Positions 7,001-13,356 of a stretch of DNA of 14,076 nucleotides are shown here, in pieces. A model generated the notes under the pieces. It was not told where the DNA came from, searched no databases, and saw only the letters and a program-made list of their open reading frames with translations. The position numbers were made by a program, and so were the translations under genes. The stretch is taken from the NCBI GenBank assembly GCA_013003805.1, contig JABDII010000494.1, positions 1-14,076 on the forward strand, written 5' to 3'. This DNA is from Gemmatimonadales bacterium (lineage in GTDB: Bacteria > Gemmatimonadota > Gemmatimonadetes > Gemmatimonadales > GWC2-71-9). Position 1 is the stretch's first letter. Every line of letters starts with the position of its first letter.

Positions 7001-7390
7001 GGCACCGTCGGCGTAGACCCATCGACGCTCGCGACCGATGCGCCCGGCGTATTCGCGGCCGGCGACATCACGACCGGGCCGGCCACCGTGACCGATGCCA
7101 TGGCTGGGGGCCGCGAAGCCGCCGAGTCCATCCATCGGTCACTGCGAGGACTCCCGCTCGAACGGCAGTACGCCGTCACCCGTCCAGCGGTGCGGGTGGA
7201 GGCTCCCGAGCTCTCCGATGAAGAACTCCAGGAAATAGCCGGGCTGGGACGACGTCAGCCTCCGCGGCTGCCGGTGGGCGAGCGCGCCCGAGGGTATGCC
7301 GAAGTGCGAGGGTGCTTTGGCGAGGACGTGGCCGTGTCGCAGGCGAAGCGGTGCTTGCGGTGTGATCTCGCCGTGGCCCGGGAGTCATGA
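4091..7390 (+). CDS. NuoF-GltD/NfnB fusion: NADH and NADPH oxidoreductase subunit
   Basis: This protein of 1099 aa has two flavin units. Residues 28-105 are a thioredoxin-like ferredoxin region (C38, C69, C73), as at the N-terminus of HydB-type NuoF proteins. Residues 150-570 are NuoF: GRGGGGFLTGRKW (209-221), NADEGDPGAYMDR (237-249) and CGES (327-330) for FMN and NADH, plus the [4Fe-4S] ligands C498, C501, C504 and C544. Residues 573-660 match the GltD N-terminal ferredoxin domain (C587, C591, C626, C630, C634, C638; LKRFALDYE). Residues 678-1025 are a GltD/NfnB two-dinucleotide-binding core: GAGPAG (683-688) for FAD, GGGNVGIDCA (814-823) for NAD(P), and AAGDI near 989. The tail ends in CLRCD. 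A 32-residue segment is duplicated at 852-915. ATG 4091 was chosen over TTG 4058; ATG 4103 is possible, and no strong ribosome binding site decides it. One chain carries both NAD(H) and NADP(H) type sites. Confidence 0.9.
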   Translation: MDRRMQIHTRDDLIRVKQEGERFLFTDTPRIIVGTATCGLASGAQAVLDAITDEVATRHLDVVVTETGCAGFCQKEPLVDIVIPGQTRITFDQVTPEKARALVAGLSNGGVPEALALGRTDAEELLVEDVTVPYRTDGLHPDLEAIPLCGELPFYHRQYKIAMRNCGVINPANIEEYIARGGYFALHEVLTQHAPEAVIEEIKQSGLKGRGGGGFLTGRKWESCRNAPGEPKYVICNADEGDPGAYMDRSILEGDPHSVLEGMIIGAYAIGSHEGYIYVRAEYPLAIRRLKTAIDQAQQCGLLGSNIFGTGFDFTIKINRGGGAFVCGESTALMASLEGRAGEPRAKYIHTVESGLWSKPSNLNNVETWANVPAIMMRGAAWYAGIGTPDSKGTKVFSLVGKINNTGLVEVPMGISLRDIIYEIGNGIPDGRRFKAVQTGGPSGGCIPESLIDTPVDYDRLWELGSMMGSGGMIVMDETTCMVDVAMYFIDFLRDESCGKCVPCREGLDALYDILVRITEGNGREGDIELLEEVSETVINGSLCGLGTSAPNPVLSTIRYFRDEYEAHIRFKRCPAAVCKQIVSSACQHICPLHTDVPAYLTLIATGKYLEAAQVIRKTNPLPSICGRVCHHPCQSRCAASQFGEAVPINDLKRFALDYERRQGNGSPQPPVTPKYEKVAVIGAGPAGLTAAHDLALMGYQVTIFEALPIAGGMLAVGIPQYRLPRSVLEYDIAKILALGVELKTNVRIGHDLTIDDLRAEDYQAVLLAVGMHQGKQLPIAGADLDGVLLGVPFLRDIALGTPVRVGKKTAIIGGGNVGIDCARSALREGAEEVHMVFLEPRDAMLAHPWDIEEALEEGIVFHPSQGPKAILGEEGGVRRVETIEEAVEEGIVFHASRGPKAILGGHGGVKHIEMMECLSVFDPDGSFNPSFKEGTETVLEVDTVIIAIGQTADVMFLEPVDGGVTRTDQGTVGVDPSTLATDAPGVFAAGDITTGPATVTDAMAGGREAAESIHRSLRGLPLERQYAVTRPAVRVEAPELSDEELQEIAGLGRRQPPRLPVGERARGYAEVRGCFGEDVAVSQAKRCLRCDLAVARES
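6644..6835 (+). repeat. In-frame tandem duplication of 96 bp inside the GltD part
   Basis: Unit 1 (6644-6739) and unit 2 (6740-6835) both begin ATCGAGGAAGCC. By hand alignment they match at about 78 of 96 bases and 23 of 32 residues. Both encode IEEA-EEGIVFH-S-GPKAILG with differing ends. GltD-family proteins normally carry one such segment after the NADP-binding motif. The copies have diverged without frame disruption, so the duplication is not recent and is probably tolerated structurally. Confidence 0.88.
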
Positions 7391-7391
7391 C

Positions 7392-10300
7392 ATGGACCCG
7401 ACGCCTGCAACTGCGACGCTGATCATCGACGGACAGGAAGTGTCCATCCGCGAACGCGAGCAAACGCTCCTCGAGCTCGCGACGCAACTCGGCATTCACA
7501 TCCCGACACTGTGCCATCATCCTGCCCTGTCGCCGTATGGCGCATGCCGACTGTGCCTCGTCGAAGTGAAGAAAAGGAAACGCAGCAAGCTGGTCACCGC
7601 GTGCCTCTATCCAGCGGAAGGAGGCATAGAGGTCGATACGCGATCCGAGAAGGTGCTCAAGACCCGCCGGATGATCATGGAATTGCTGCTGGCCAGGTGT
7701 CCCGATTCTCGACCGCTCCAGGACTTGGCTCGGCAGATGGGCGTGCACGAAACACGGTTCAATAAGAAATACGAGGATTGCGTTCTCTGTGGACTGTGTG
7801 TGCGTGTCTGTCAGGAGCGCATGGGGAGGTCGGCGATCAACTTCGCGCACCGGGGTGCTAAGCGGGAGGTGCTACCGCCCTTTGCCGTGCCCAATGAGGT
7901 CTGTCAGACGTGCGGGGCGTGTTACGCCATCTGCCCGCTGCAGAAGAACATGCTCCCGTCCATCACGGCGAACGAGCCGAAGCCGATTCCCTCCGAATTC
8001 AACCTCGGGCTGGGATCGCGGTCGCCCATCTACATCCCCTACCCACAGGGTGTGCCGAACGCCGCGACGATCGACGAAAGGGCATGCGTCCACTTCCTCC
8101 AGGATGGATGTGCCATATGCCAAGAGTCGTGCGAAGCAGAGGCCATCGACTTCACGCAGGAACCGGAAACCTCCGAGGTCAACGTTGGCTCCATCGTTCT
8201 CTCACCCGGCTATGAACCGCTGAGCCCGGATGTTCGGCCGGAATTGGGCTTCGGTCGGTATGCTAATGTGATGTCTGCCTTGCAGTTCGAGCGCATGCTG
8301 TCGGCCAGCGGCCCGTCCTCTGGGAAGGTCGTGCGCCCCTCGGATCACCAACCTCCGAAGAAGGTCGCGTGGATCCAGTGTGTCGGTTCTCGTGACGTCG
8401 ATCACAAGTACTGCTCCTCCGTCTGCTGCATGTACGCGACCAAAGAAGCCATCATTGCGAAAGAGCACGAGCCGGACCTCGCCTGCACCGTGTTCTTTAT
8501 GGAAATGCGCGCGTACGGCAAGGGATTCGATGCCTACTACAACCGAGCCCGTGAGTTGGGCGTCAAGTACGTGCGATGCGCTCCGTCGTCGGTGAAGCAG
8601 GTTCCCGGGACGACGGATCTCCGCATCACCTATGAGACCAACGGGCGGCGGATCACCGAAGAGTTCGATTTGGTGGTGCTCTCCACCGGATTCAGACCTC
8701 CCCATGGGGTGCAACAGTTCGCTGATACCTTCGGCATCGGGCTCACCGAGCATCGCTTTGCCGCAACGCGGCCGTTCGGCCCGGTAGAGACGTCACGACC
8801 CGGCATCTATGCGAGCGGGCCGTTCACTGGGCCCAAGGACATTCCCGAGACCGTGATGGAAGCGTCGGCGAGCGCGTCGGCGGCGATGGCCTTGCTGGCG
8901 GCGCAACGCGGCGAATTCGTCACGAGCAAAGAGTATCCCCCTGAAAAAGACGTACGCGGGCAGGAGCCGCGGATCGGTGTGTTCGTGTGCCACTGTGGCA
9001 AGAACATCGGCGGTGTCGCCGATGTGCCGTCCGTCGTCGAGTATGCGCGAACTCTCCCCAACGTCGTGTTCGCCGACGACAACCTGTACACCTGCTCGAC
9101 CGATACCCAGAAACGAATCAGGGAGCTGATTGCGGAGCAGGACCTGAATCGGGTGGTTGTTGCCTCGTGCAGTCCACGGACCCACGAGCCGCTGTTCCGA
9201 AACACGTGTCGTGAGGCGGGACTCAACGAATACCTGTTTGAGATGGCGAATATCCGGGACCAGTGCACCTGGGTGCACAAGGATGAGCCGGAGAGAGCGA
9301 CCCGAAAGTCCAAGGACCTCCTGCGGATGGCCGTGGCCAAAGCGAGGCTCCTCGAGCCGCTCGTGAAGGGCCGGCTGAAAGTGAAGAGCGAGGCGGTGGT
9401 GGTCGGTGGCGGGATGGCGGGGATGACTGCCGCCCTCAACCTCGCCGACCAGGGGTTCCCGGTTCACCTCGTCGAACAGGGGAAGGAGCTGGGCGGCAAT
9501 CTCAGGCATGTCCATCGGCTGCTCCACGGCGCCGATCCTCAGCAGCGACTCGCCCAGACGGTTCAGCGAGTGACATCACATCCCCGCATCCATCTCTATC
9601 TGGAGAGCACGCTCGCAAGCGTCGACGGATCGGTCGGAAACTTCCGGTCCACGATCACGTGCAACGGCAGACACAGTGAGGTTGCGCACGGTGTTGCGAT
9701 TATCGCCACAGGTGCGAGCGAGCATCAACCCACCGAATACCTCTATGGCCAACATCCTCGCGTCCTCACCCAGCGTGAGCTCGAAGCCTCGATTGCCACC
9801 GATGACCCCGAGCTCCAGAAGCTCGCATCCGTCGTGATGATCCAGTGCGTGGGCTCGCGCGACGAAGTGCATCCTTACTGCAGCCGGGTCTGCTGCGCCC
9901 AAGCCGTGAAGAACGCCATCGCCTTGAAAGAGATCCATCCTGACATCGCGGTGCAGGTGCTCTATCGCGATATCCGTACGTACGGGCTCCTCGAGGAGTT
10001 CTACACCCACGCGAGACGCCTGGGTGTGAGGTTCATCCGCTATGAAGAGCAACAGAAGCCACAGGTCACCGCGACGAACGGACACCTGCAGGTGTCGACG
10101 GTGGATCCCGTGTTGGATGCCGTGCTCGGGATCGACTGCGACCTCCTGGTACTCGCACCTGCGATTGTGCCGCGAGGGGATGCTGAGGAGGTCGGGAAAC
10201 TCTTCAAGGTGGCCCTCAACCAAGACAAGTTCTTCCTCGAGGCCCACATGAAGCTGCGGCCCGTGGACTTCGCCACCGAGGGCGTCTTCATGTGTGGCCT

Positions 10301-10655
10301 CGCGCACTCGCCGAAGTCCGTCGAGGAAAGCATTGCCCAAGCACAGGCGGCGGCCGCCAAGGCGGCGACGATCCTCTCGCAAGACGAAATCGCCCTGGAC
10401 GCCACCATTTCAGAGTTGGTCGATGACAACTGTGACGGCTGCGCCTACTGTATCGACCCGTGTCCGTTCAACGCACTGACGCTGATCGAATACATGTACA
10501 ACGGCAACATCAAGAAGGCCGTTGACAGAGATGCGGCGCTCTGCAAGGGCTGCGGCGTCTGCCAAGCCACATGTCCCAAGCAAGGGATATTCATTCGCAA
10601 CTTCCGGCTCGACCAGCTGAGTGCGATGGTCGACGCCGCATTAGTGGAGGCCTGA
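7392..10655 (+). CDS. hdrA: NuoG N-terminus fused to HdrA C-terminal part plus a second HdrA module
   Basis: This protein is 1087 aa long. Residues 8-80 form a plant-type [2Fe-2S] ferredoxin as in NuoG (C41-x10-C52-x2-C55-x15-C71). The NuoG His-Cys3 cluster motif that normally follows is lost (only C103 remains). Two [4Fe-4S] motifs follow at C130/133/136/140 and C171/174/177/181. From about 198 (PSEFNLGLG, then YIPYPQGVP) the chain is HdrA, entering exactly where the 3199-4074 protein leaves off: C232, C240, C243, C247, then CVGSRD (330-335), CC (345-346) and a flavin fold to about 507. Residues 525-1087 are a second HdrA-like module: VCHCGKNIGG, FAD loop GGGMAG (672-677), CVGSRD (819-824), then two C-terminal ferredoxin motifs (C1014/1017/1020/1024 and C1051/1054/1057/1061). 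HdrA FAD is the site of electron bifurcation. ATG 7392 was chosen for its GGGAG ribosome binding site and one-base gap after the previous gene. Confidence 0.9.
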   Translation: MDPTPATATLIIDGQEVSIREREQTLLELATQLGIHIPTLCHHPALSPYGACRLCLVEVKKRKRSKLVTACLYPAEGGIEVDTRSEKVLKTRRMIMELLLARCPDSRPLQDLARQMGVHETRFNKKYEDCVLCGLCVRVCQERMGRSAINFAHRGAKREVLPPFAVPNEVCQTCGACYAICPLQKNMLPSITANEPKPIPSEFNLGLGSRSPIYIPYPQGVPNAATIDERACVHFLQDGCAICQESCEAEAIDFTQEPETSEVNVGSIVLSPGYEPLSPDVRPELGFGRYANVMSALQFERMLSASGPSSGKVVRPSDHQPPKKVAWIQCVGSRDVDHKYCSSVCCMYATKEAIIAKEHEPDLACTVFFMEMRAYGKGFDAYYNRARELGVKYVRCAPSSVKQVPGTTDLRITYETNGRRITEEFDLVVLSTGFRPPHGVQQFADTFGIGLTEHRFAATRPFGPVETSRPGIYASGPFTGPKDIPETVMEASASASAAMALLAAQRGEFVTSKEYPPEKDVRGQEPRIGVFVCHCGKNIGGVADVPSVVEYARTLPNVVFADDNLYTCSTDTQKRIRELIAEQDLNRVVVASCSPRTHEPLFRNTCREAGLNEYLFEMANIRDQCTWVHKDEPERATRKSKDLLRMAVAKARLLEPLVKGRLKVKSEAVVVGGGMAGMTAALNLADQGFPVHLVEQGKELGGNLRHVHRLLHGADPQQRLAQTVQRVTSHPRIHLYLESTLASVDGSVGNFRSTITCNGRHSEVAHGVAIIATGASEHQPTEYLYGQHPRVLTQRELEASIATDDPELQKLASVVMIQCVGSRDEVHPYCSRVCCAQAVKNAIALKEIHPDIAVQVLYRDIRTYGLLEEFYTHARRLGVRFIRYEEQQKPQVTATNGHLQVSTVDPVLDAVLGIDCDLLVLAPAIVPRGDAEEVGKLFKVALNQDKFFLEAHMKLRPVDFATEGVFMCGLAHSPKSVEESIAQAQAAAAKAATILSQDEIALDATISELVDDNCDGCAYCIDPCPFNALTLIEYMYNGNIKKAVDRDAALCKGCGVCQATCPKQGIFIRNFRLDQLSAMVDAALVEA

Positions 10656-10673
10656 GGAAGGAGTTCGTTGAGC

Positions 10674-11099
10674 ATGGCAAGCGAAGGTCCTGAACCGATC
10701 CTCATCGCTTTCTGCTGCAACTGGTGCTCATATGCCGGAGCCGACCTCGCCGGCATTAGCCGCCTTCAGTATCCGTCCGACGTGCGCATCATCCGGGTGA
10801 TGTGTTCCGGGATGGTGCATCCGAACCTAGTCATCGACGCGCTGACCAAGGGTGCCGATGGGGTGCTGATGTGTGGGTGCCATCCGGGGGACTGTCATTA
10901 TCTCGAAGGCAATGTGTGCGCTGCGAACCGCAAGGAAGCTATCGAGCTGATGCTGGAGGATTTCGGGATCGAACCGGAGCGATTCCGGATGGAATGGGTC
11001 TCTGCCTCGGAGGGCCCGAGATTCGCAGAAGTCGTCCAGGAGATGAGCGACGCCTTACGCGAGCTCGGACCGAGCCCGTACAAGGTTGAAGCTGCCTAG
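10674..11099 (+). CDS. mvhD: MvhD-type hydrogenase iron-sulfur subunit
   Basis: This 141-aa protein has the MvhD/HdrA-linker pattern: ILIAFCCNWCSYAG (C14, C15, C18), RVMCSGMV (C44), MCGCHPGDCHY (C67, C69, C74) and a later cysteine (C82). In the Mvh-Hdr complex of methanogens, MvhD carries a [2Fe-2S] cluster that wires the hydrogenase (or formate dehydrogenase) to HdrA. Its place directly after the HdrA chain and ahead of a hydrogenase subunit fits that role. An AGGAAGGAG ribosome binding site (10655-10663) precedes it. ATG 10674 is preferred at 10 bases spacing; TTG 10668, six bases earlier in frame, would be only four bases from it. The length and all motif cysteines are normal for the family, so it should be functional. 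Confidence 0.92.
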   Translation: MASEGPEPILIAFCCNWCSYAGADLAGISRLQYPSDVRIIRVMCSGMVHPNLVIDALTKGADGVLMCGCHPGDCHYLEGNVCAANRKEAIELMLEDFGIEPERFRMEWVSASEGPRFAEVVQEMSDALRELGPSPYKVEAA

Positions 11100-11109
11100 G
11101 CGGTGAGAC

Positions 11110-11307
11110 ATGACACACAGAGCGCGCTTTTTCGAAGGCAAGAAGTACATGTGGGACGGGACGGAATACGAGCGCGAGGCCCAGGGAAGGGAGGTTGAGA
11201 AGGAGTATACGGCGAACGGCTTCGACGTTCGGGTGTGTTGCGAAGAGGGGAAAGTGTTCGTGTATAGCCGACGGGTCATCAGTGCGGCAGCTGTAGACGA
11301 GGGGTGA
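11110..11307 (+). CDS. Small conserved-looking protein of unknown function, 65 aa
   Basis: This soluble, charged protein begins MTHRARFFEGKKYMWDG. It contains an alternating Glu/Lys helix (REVEKEY), then FDVRVCCEEGKVFVYSRRV. No membrane segment, signal peptide or full metal motif is present; the only cysteines are the adjacent pair in VRVCCEE. The order of strand, helix and two strands suggests a small alpha/beta fold. It starts 10 bases after mvhD with a GGTGAG ribosome binding stretch and shares the operon, so it may be an accessory or assembly factor of the Hdr-Mvh complex. I do not recognise a named family. The frame has the same codon bias as its neighbours and good spacing, which supports a real gene. 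Confidence 0.72.
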   Translation: MTHRARFFEGKKYMWDGTEYEREAQGREVEKEYTANGFDVRVCCEEGKVFVYSRRVISAAAVDEG

Positions 11308-11349
11308 GGAAAGAGATCTATTCGTTGTTGGCCGGAAGGGAATCGGCGG

Positions 11350-12915
11350 GTGTGGTACTCTCTGCAGTTCAAGGTCATGGCGGTGGTCGGCGCTATCTTG
11401 ATCGCCTCGATCGCGTTGCTGCTAGCCTTCACGGCTGGCACGCACGAGCGGCAACTCCTGCGGAATACCACGTTGCATACCAGTCGGATCAGCGATCTTG
11501 CTGCGAGAAGCATCCAGCCCGAGATGGTCGCTCATCGAGCGACCGAGATCATCAACATCCTCGATGGGTTTGTTCAAGAGGGTGAACTCACCACGATCCG
11601 GCTGTTCGACAAAGAAGGGACAATTGCCCTCTCCACGACACGATCCGAGATCAACCACAGGGTCGACATGACCCATGAGATGTGTATCAAGTGTCATGAC
11701 GACGGTCAGCCCCATGTACAGCCGCCAACCCTGGAACGGGGGAGGATCTTTCGTGGCACGGACGGACTGCGTAGGCTCGCCGTCATAACTCCCATCTACA
11801 ATGCTCCACCCTGTTACGAATGTCACGATCAGAACCAAGAAGTCCTTGGCGTCCTCGATGCCGTGTCGTCACTGGAGGGCGTGGACCGCGCCATCCAGCG
11901 TGTCCGCAGCGCCGCCGTGATGTCTGGCGGCCTCGCGATCCTCTTCGCGTGGCTGGGCGTCGCGTTCGTCCTCCAACGCTTCGTCCGACGACCAGTGCGG
12001 CGGCTGCTTCATGGCACCGTTCGGGTTGCTGAGGGTGATCTCGACTCCCAAATCACGGTATCCGGCCAGGACGAGCTCGCCCAACTCTCCGCTGCCTTCA
12101 ACGCTATGACCGCGAAACTGAAGCGGGCAGGAGACCAGCATGCGCGTTGGAATCAACAGCTCGAGGACAAAGTCAGAATAGCGACGAGTGAGCTGGAAAC
12201 TGCCAACGAACGCTTGCGGGAGGCTGACAGACGAAGACTCGAATTCATCCGCACCGTAGTTCACCACCTCAGAGCTCCGGTTGCCGGCATGCAGAGTTTC
12301 TTGAGGCTCATCACCAGTCAGGTCGTTGGAGAGCTGACACCCAAGCAACAGCAGCAGCTCGATCGCGCCGATAGGAAGTGTGGTTTGTTGCTGGCGACCG
12401 TGAACGACCTCCTCGACATCGCAGCTGTTTTGGAGGATCGAAGTCCGCGAGTGGTGGAATCGGTGGACTTGGCCGCGGTCACGGCGGCGTGTGTGAAGCA
12501 GTTCGCTCACCTCGCAGAGCAGAAGGGCCTCACACTGTCACTCGATGTGGCATCGCCCCCCATCTACGTGCTCGCGACCTGCCGGGACCTTGAGTTTGCC
12601 GTAGCGAACCTTCTGAGTAACGCCGTGCACTACACACCGCACGGGAGCGTGCGCGTCGCGGTCGGGCAACAGAACGGTGACGCGGTCCTCACGGTGTCCG
12701 ATACCGGCATTGGCATACCGGGGTCCGATCTGCCGCACTGCTTCAGGGAGTTCTACCGGGGAGAGAACGTCACGCCGTACCTCTATGAGGGCACGGGACT
12801 AGGACTCTCCATTGTCAAGAACGTCGTCGACAAGTATGGGGGTAAGATCGACCTCGAGAGTGAACTGGGAACTGGGACCACCGTAACTGTCTCGATACCG
12901 GCGAAGGTGACATGA
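11350..12915 (+). CDS. Membrane sensor histidine kinase with two CXXCH heme motifs
   Basis: This 521-aa kinase has one membrane helix at about 8-30, a sensor region at 31-186, and a second helix at about 188-210. HAMP (about 211-262), a coiled linker, HisKA (about 293-362) and HATPase (about 412-518) follow. The sensor part, predicted periplasmic, has CIKCH (112-116) and CYECH (155-159), the covalent c-type heme signature, so it probably binds two hemes and senses redox state or a gas such as NO, CO or O2. The H-box is HHLRAP (305-310): H305 aligns with the phosphorylated His, but the usual acidic residue after it is His306. Catalytic boxes are NLLSNAVHYTP (N box), DTGIGIP (G1) and GTGLGLSIV (G2). 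The GTG start at 11350 has GGAAGGG upstream; an internal ATG would lose part of helix 1. It overlaps the response regulator gene by four bases. Confidence 0.9.
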   Translation: MWYSLQFKVMAVVGAILIASIALLLAFTAGTHERQLLRNTTLHTSRISDLAARSIQPEMVAHRATEIINILDGFVQEGELTTIRLFDKEGTIALSTTRSEINHRVDMTHEMCIKCHDDGQPHVQPPTLERGRIFRGTDGLRRLAVITPIYNAPPCYECHDQNQEVLGVLDAVSSLEGVDRAIQRVRSAAVMSGGLAILFAWLGVAFVLQRFVRRPVRRLLHGTVRVAEGDLDSQITVSGQDELAQLSAAFNAMTAKLKRAGDQHARWNQQLEDKVRIATSELETANERLREADRRRLEFIRTVVHHLRAPVAGMQSFLRLITSQVVGELTPKQQQQLDRADRKCGLLLATVNDLLDIAAVLEDRSPRVVESVDLAAVTAACVKQFAHLAEQKGLTLSLDVASPPIYVLATCRDLEFAVANLLSNAVHYTPHGSVRVAVGQQNGDAVLTVSDTGIGIPGSDLPHCFREFYRGENVTPYLYEGTGLGLSIVKNVVDKYGGKIDLESELGTGTTVTVSIPAKVT

Positions 12916-13322
12916 CTGCCTCGAGCATTCTGGTCATCGATGATGACCCCGACTTTGTAGAGATCACGAAGACGATTCTCGAAACCAAGGATTACGCGGT
13001 GCTCGTCGCTCATAACACGGACGATGCGCTGGCGCGGCTGAAAGAAAGGACCCCCGATCTGATCGTCCTAGACATCATGATGCGAACGGGGGCCGAGGGG
13101 ATCGTGTTCGCGAGGACGATACGACAGGATTCTCGGTACAGCAGGATACCGATCCTCATGCTGACATCGATGCGGGAGCAGACGGGGTTCGATTTCCCCG
13201 GCGAGCCGGTGCATCCCACGTTCCTGCCCGTGGACGAGTACGCAGAGAAGCCTATCGAACCGCAGGCGCTTCTCGAGAAGGTCGATCGACTACTCAGCGA
13301 GCGAAGCAGCAATCGTGCGTGA
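12912..13322 (+). CDS. Single-domain response regulator (receiver only)
   Basis: This 136-aa CheY-like receiver has the acidic pocket D10-D11-D12, the phosphorylated D54 in LIVLDIMM, T85 in LMLTS and K113 in AEKP. No DNA-binding or enzymatic output domain follows. Between T85 and K113 sits a longer-than-usual loop (EQTGFDFPGEP onward), a variation seen in receivers that ride with hydrogenase or Hdr clusters; that association is from memory. It overlaps the kinase stop by ATGA and is certainly its partner by position. With no output domain, it must act by protein-protein contact, for example on the redox complex, the MarR protein or another kinase, or as a phosphate relay. The target cannot be seen here. 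Confidence 0.92.
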   Translation: MTASSILVIDDDPDFVEITKTILETKDYAVLVAHNTDDALARLKERTPDLIVLDIMMRTGAEGIVFARTIRQDSRYSRIPILMLTSMREQTGFDFPGEPVHPTFLPVDEYAEKPIEPQALLEKVDRLLSERSSNRA

Positions 13323-13342
13323 CACTGTGGGTTTCGTGGAGA

Positions 13343-13348
13343 AGGAGG
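13343..13348 (+). promoter_or_regulatory. Ribosome binding site deciding the hydrogenase start
   Basis: AGGAGG lies 8 bases before ATG 13357. The earlier in-frame ATG 13351 is only two bases away and therefore too close, so 13357 is the better start for the hydrogenase small subunit. Confidence 0.7.
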
Positions 13349-13356
13349 AGATGATT

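Noticed and set aside
5735..7135. Long minus-strand open frame of about 466 codons opposite NuoF-GltD
   Set aside because: It is antisense to clearly recognisable NuoF-GltD motifs, has a composition without domain signals, and is a common by-product of GC-rich codon bias.
11526..11544. Inverted repeat GGTCGCTC-ATC-GAGCGACC as a possible terminator or attenuator
   Set aside because: It lies inside the kinase coding sequence, has no T-run, and encodes normal sensor-domain residues; probably chance.
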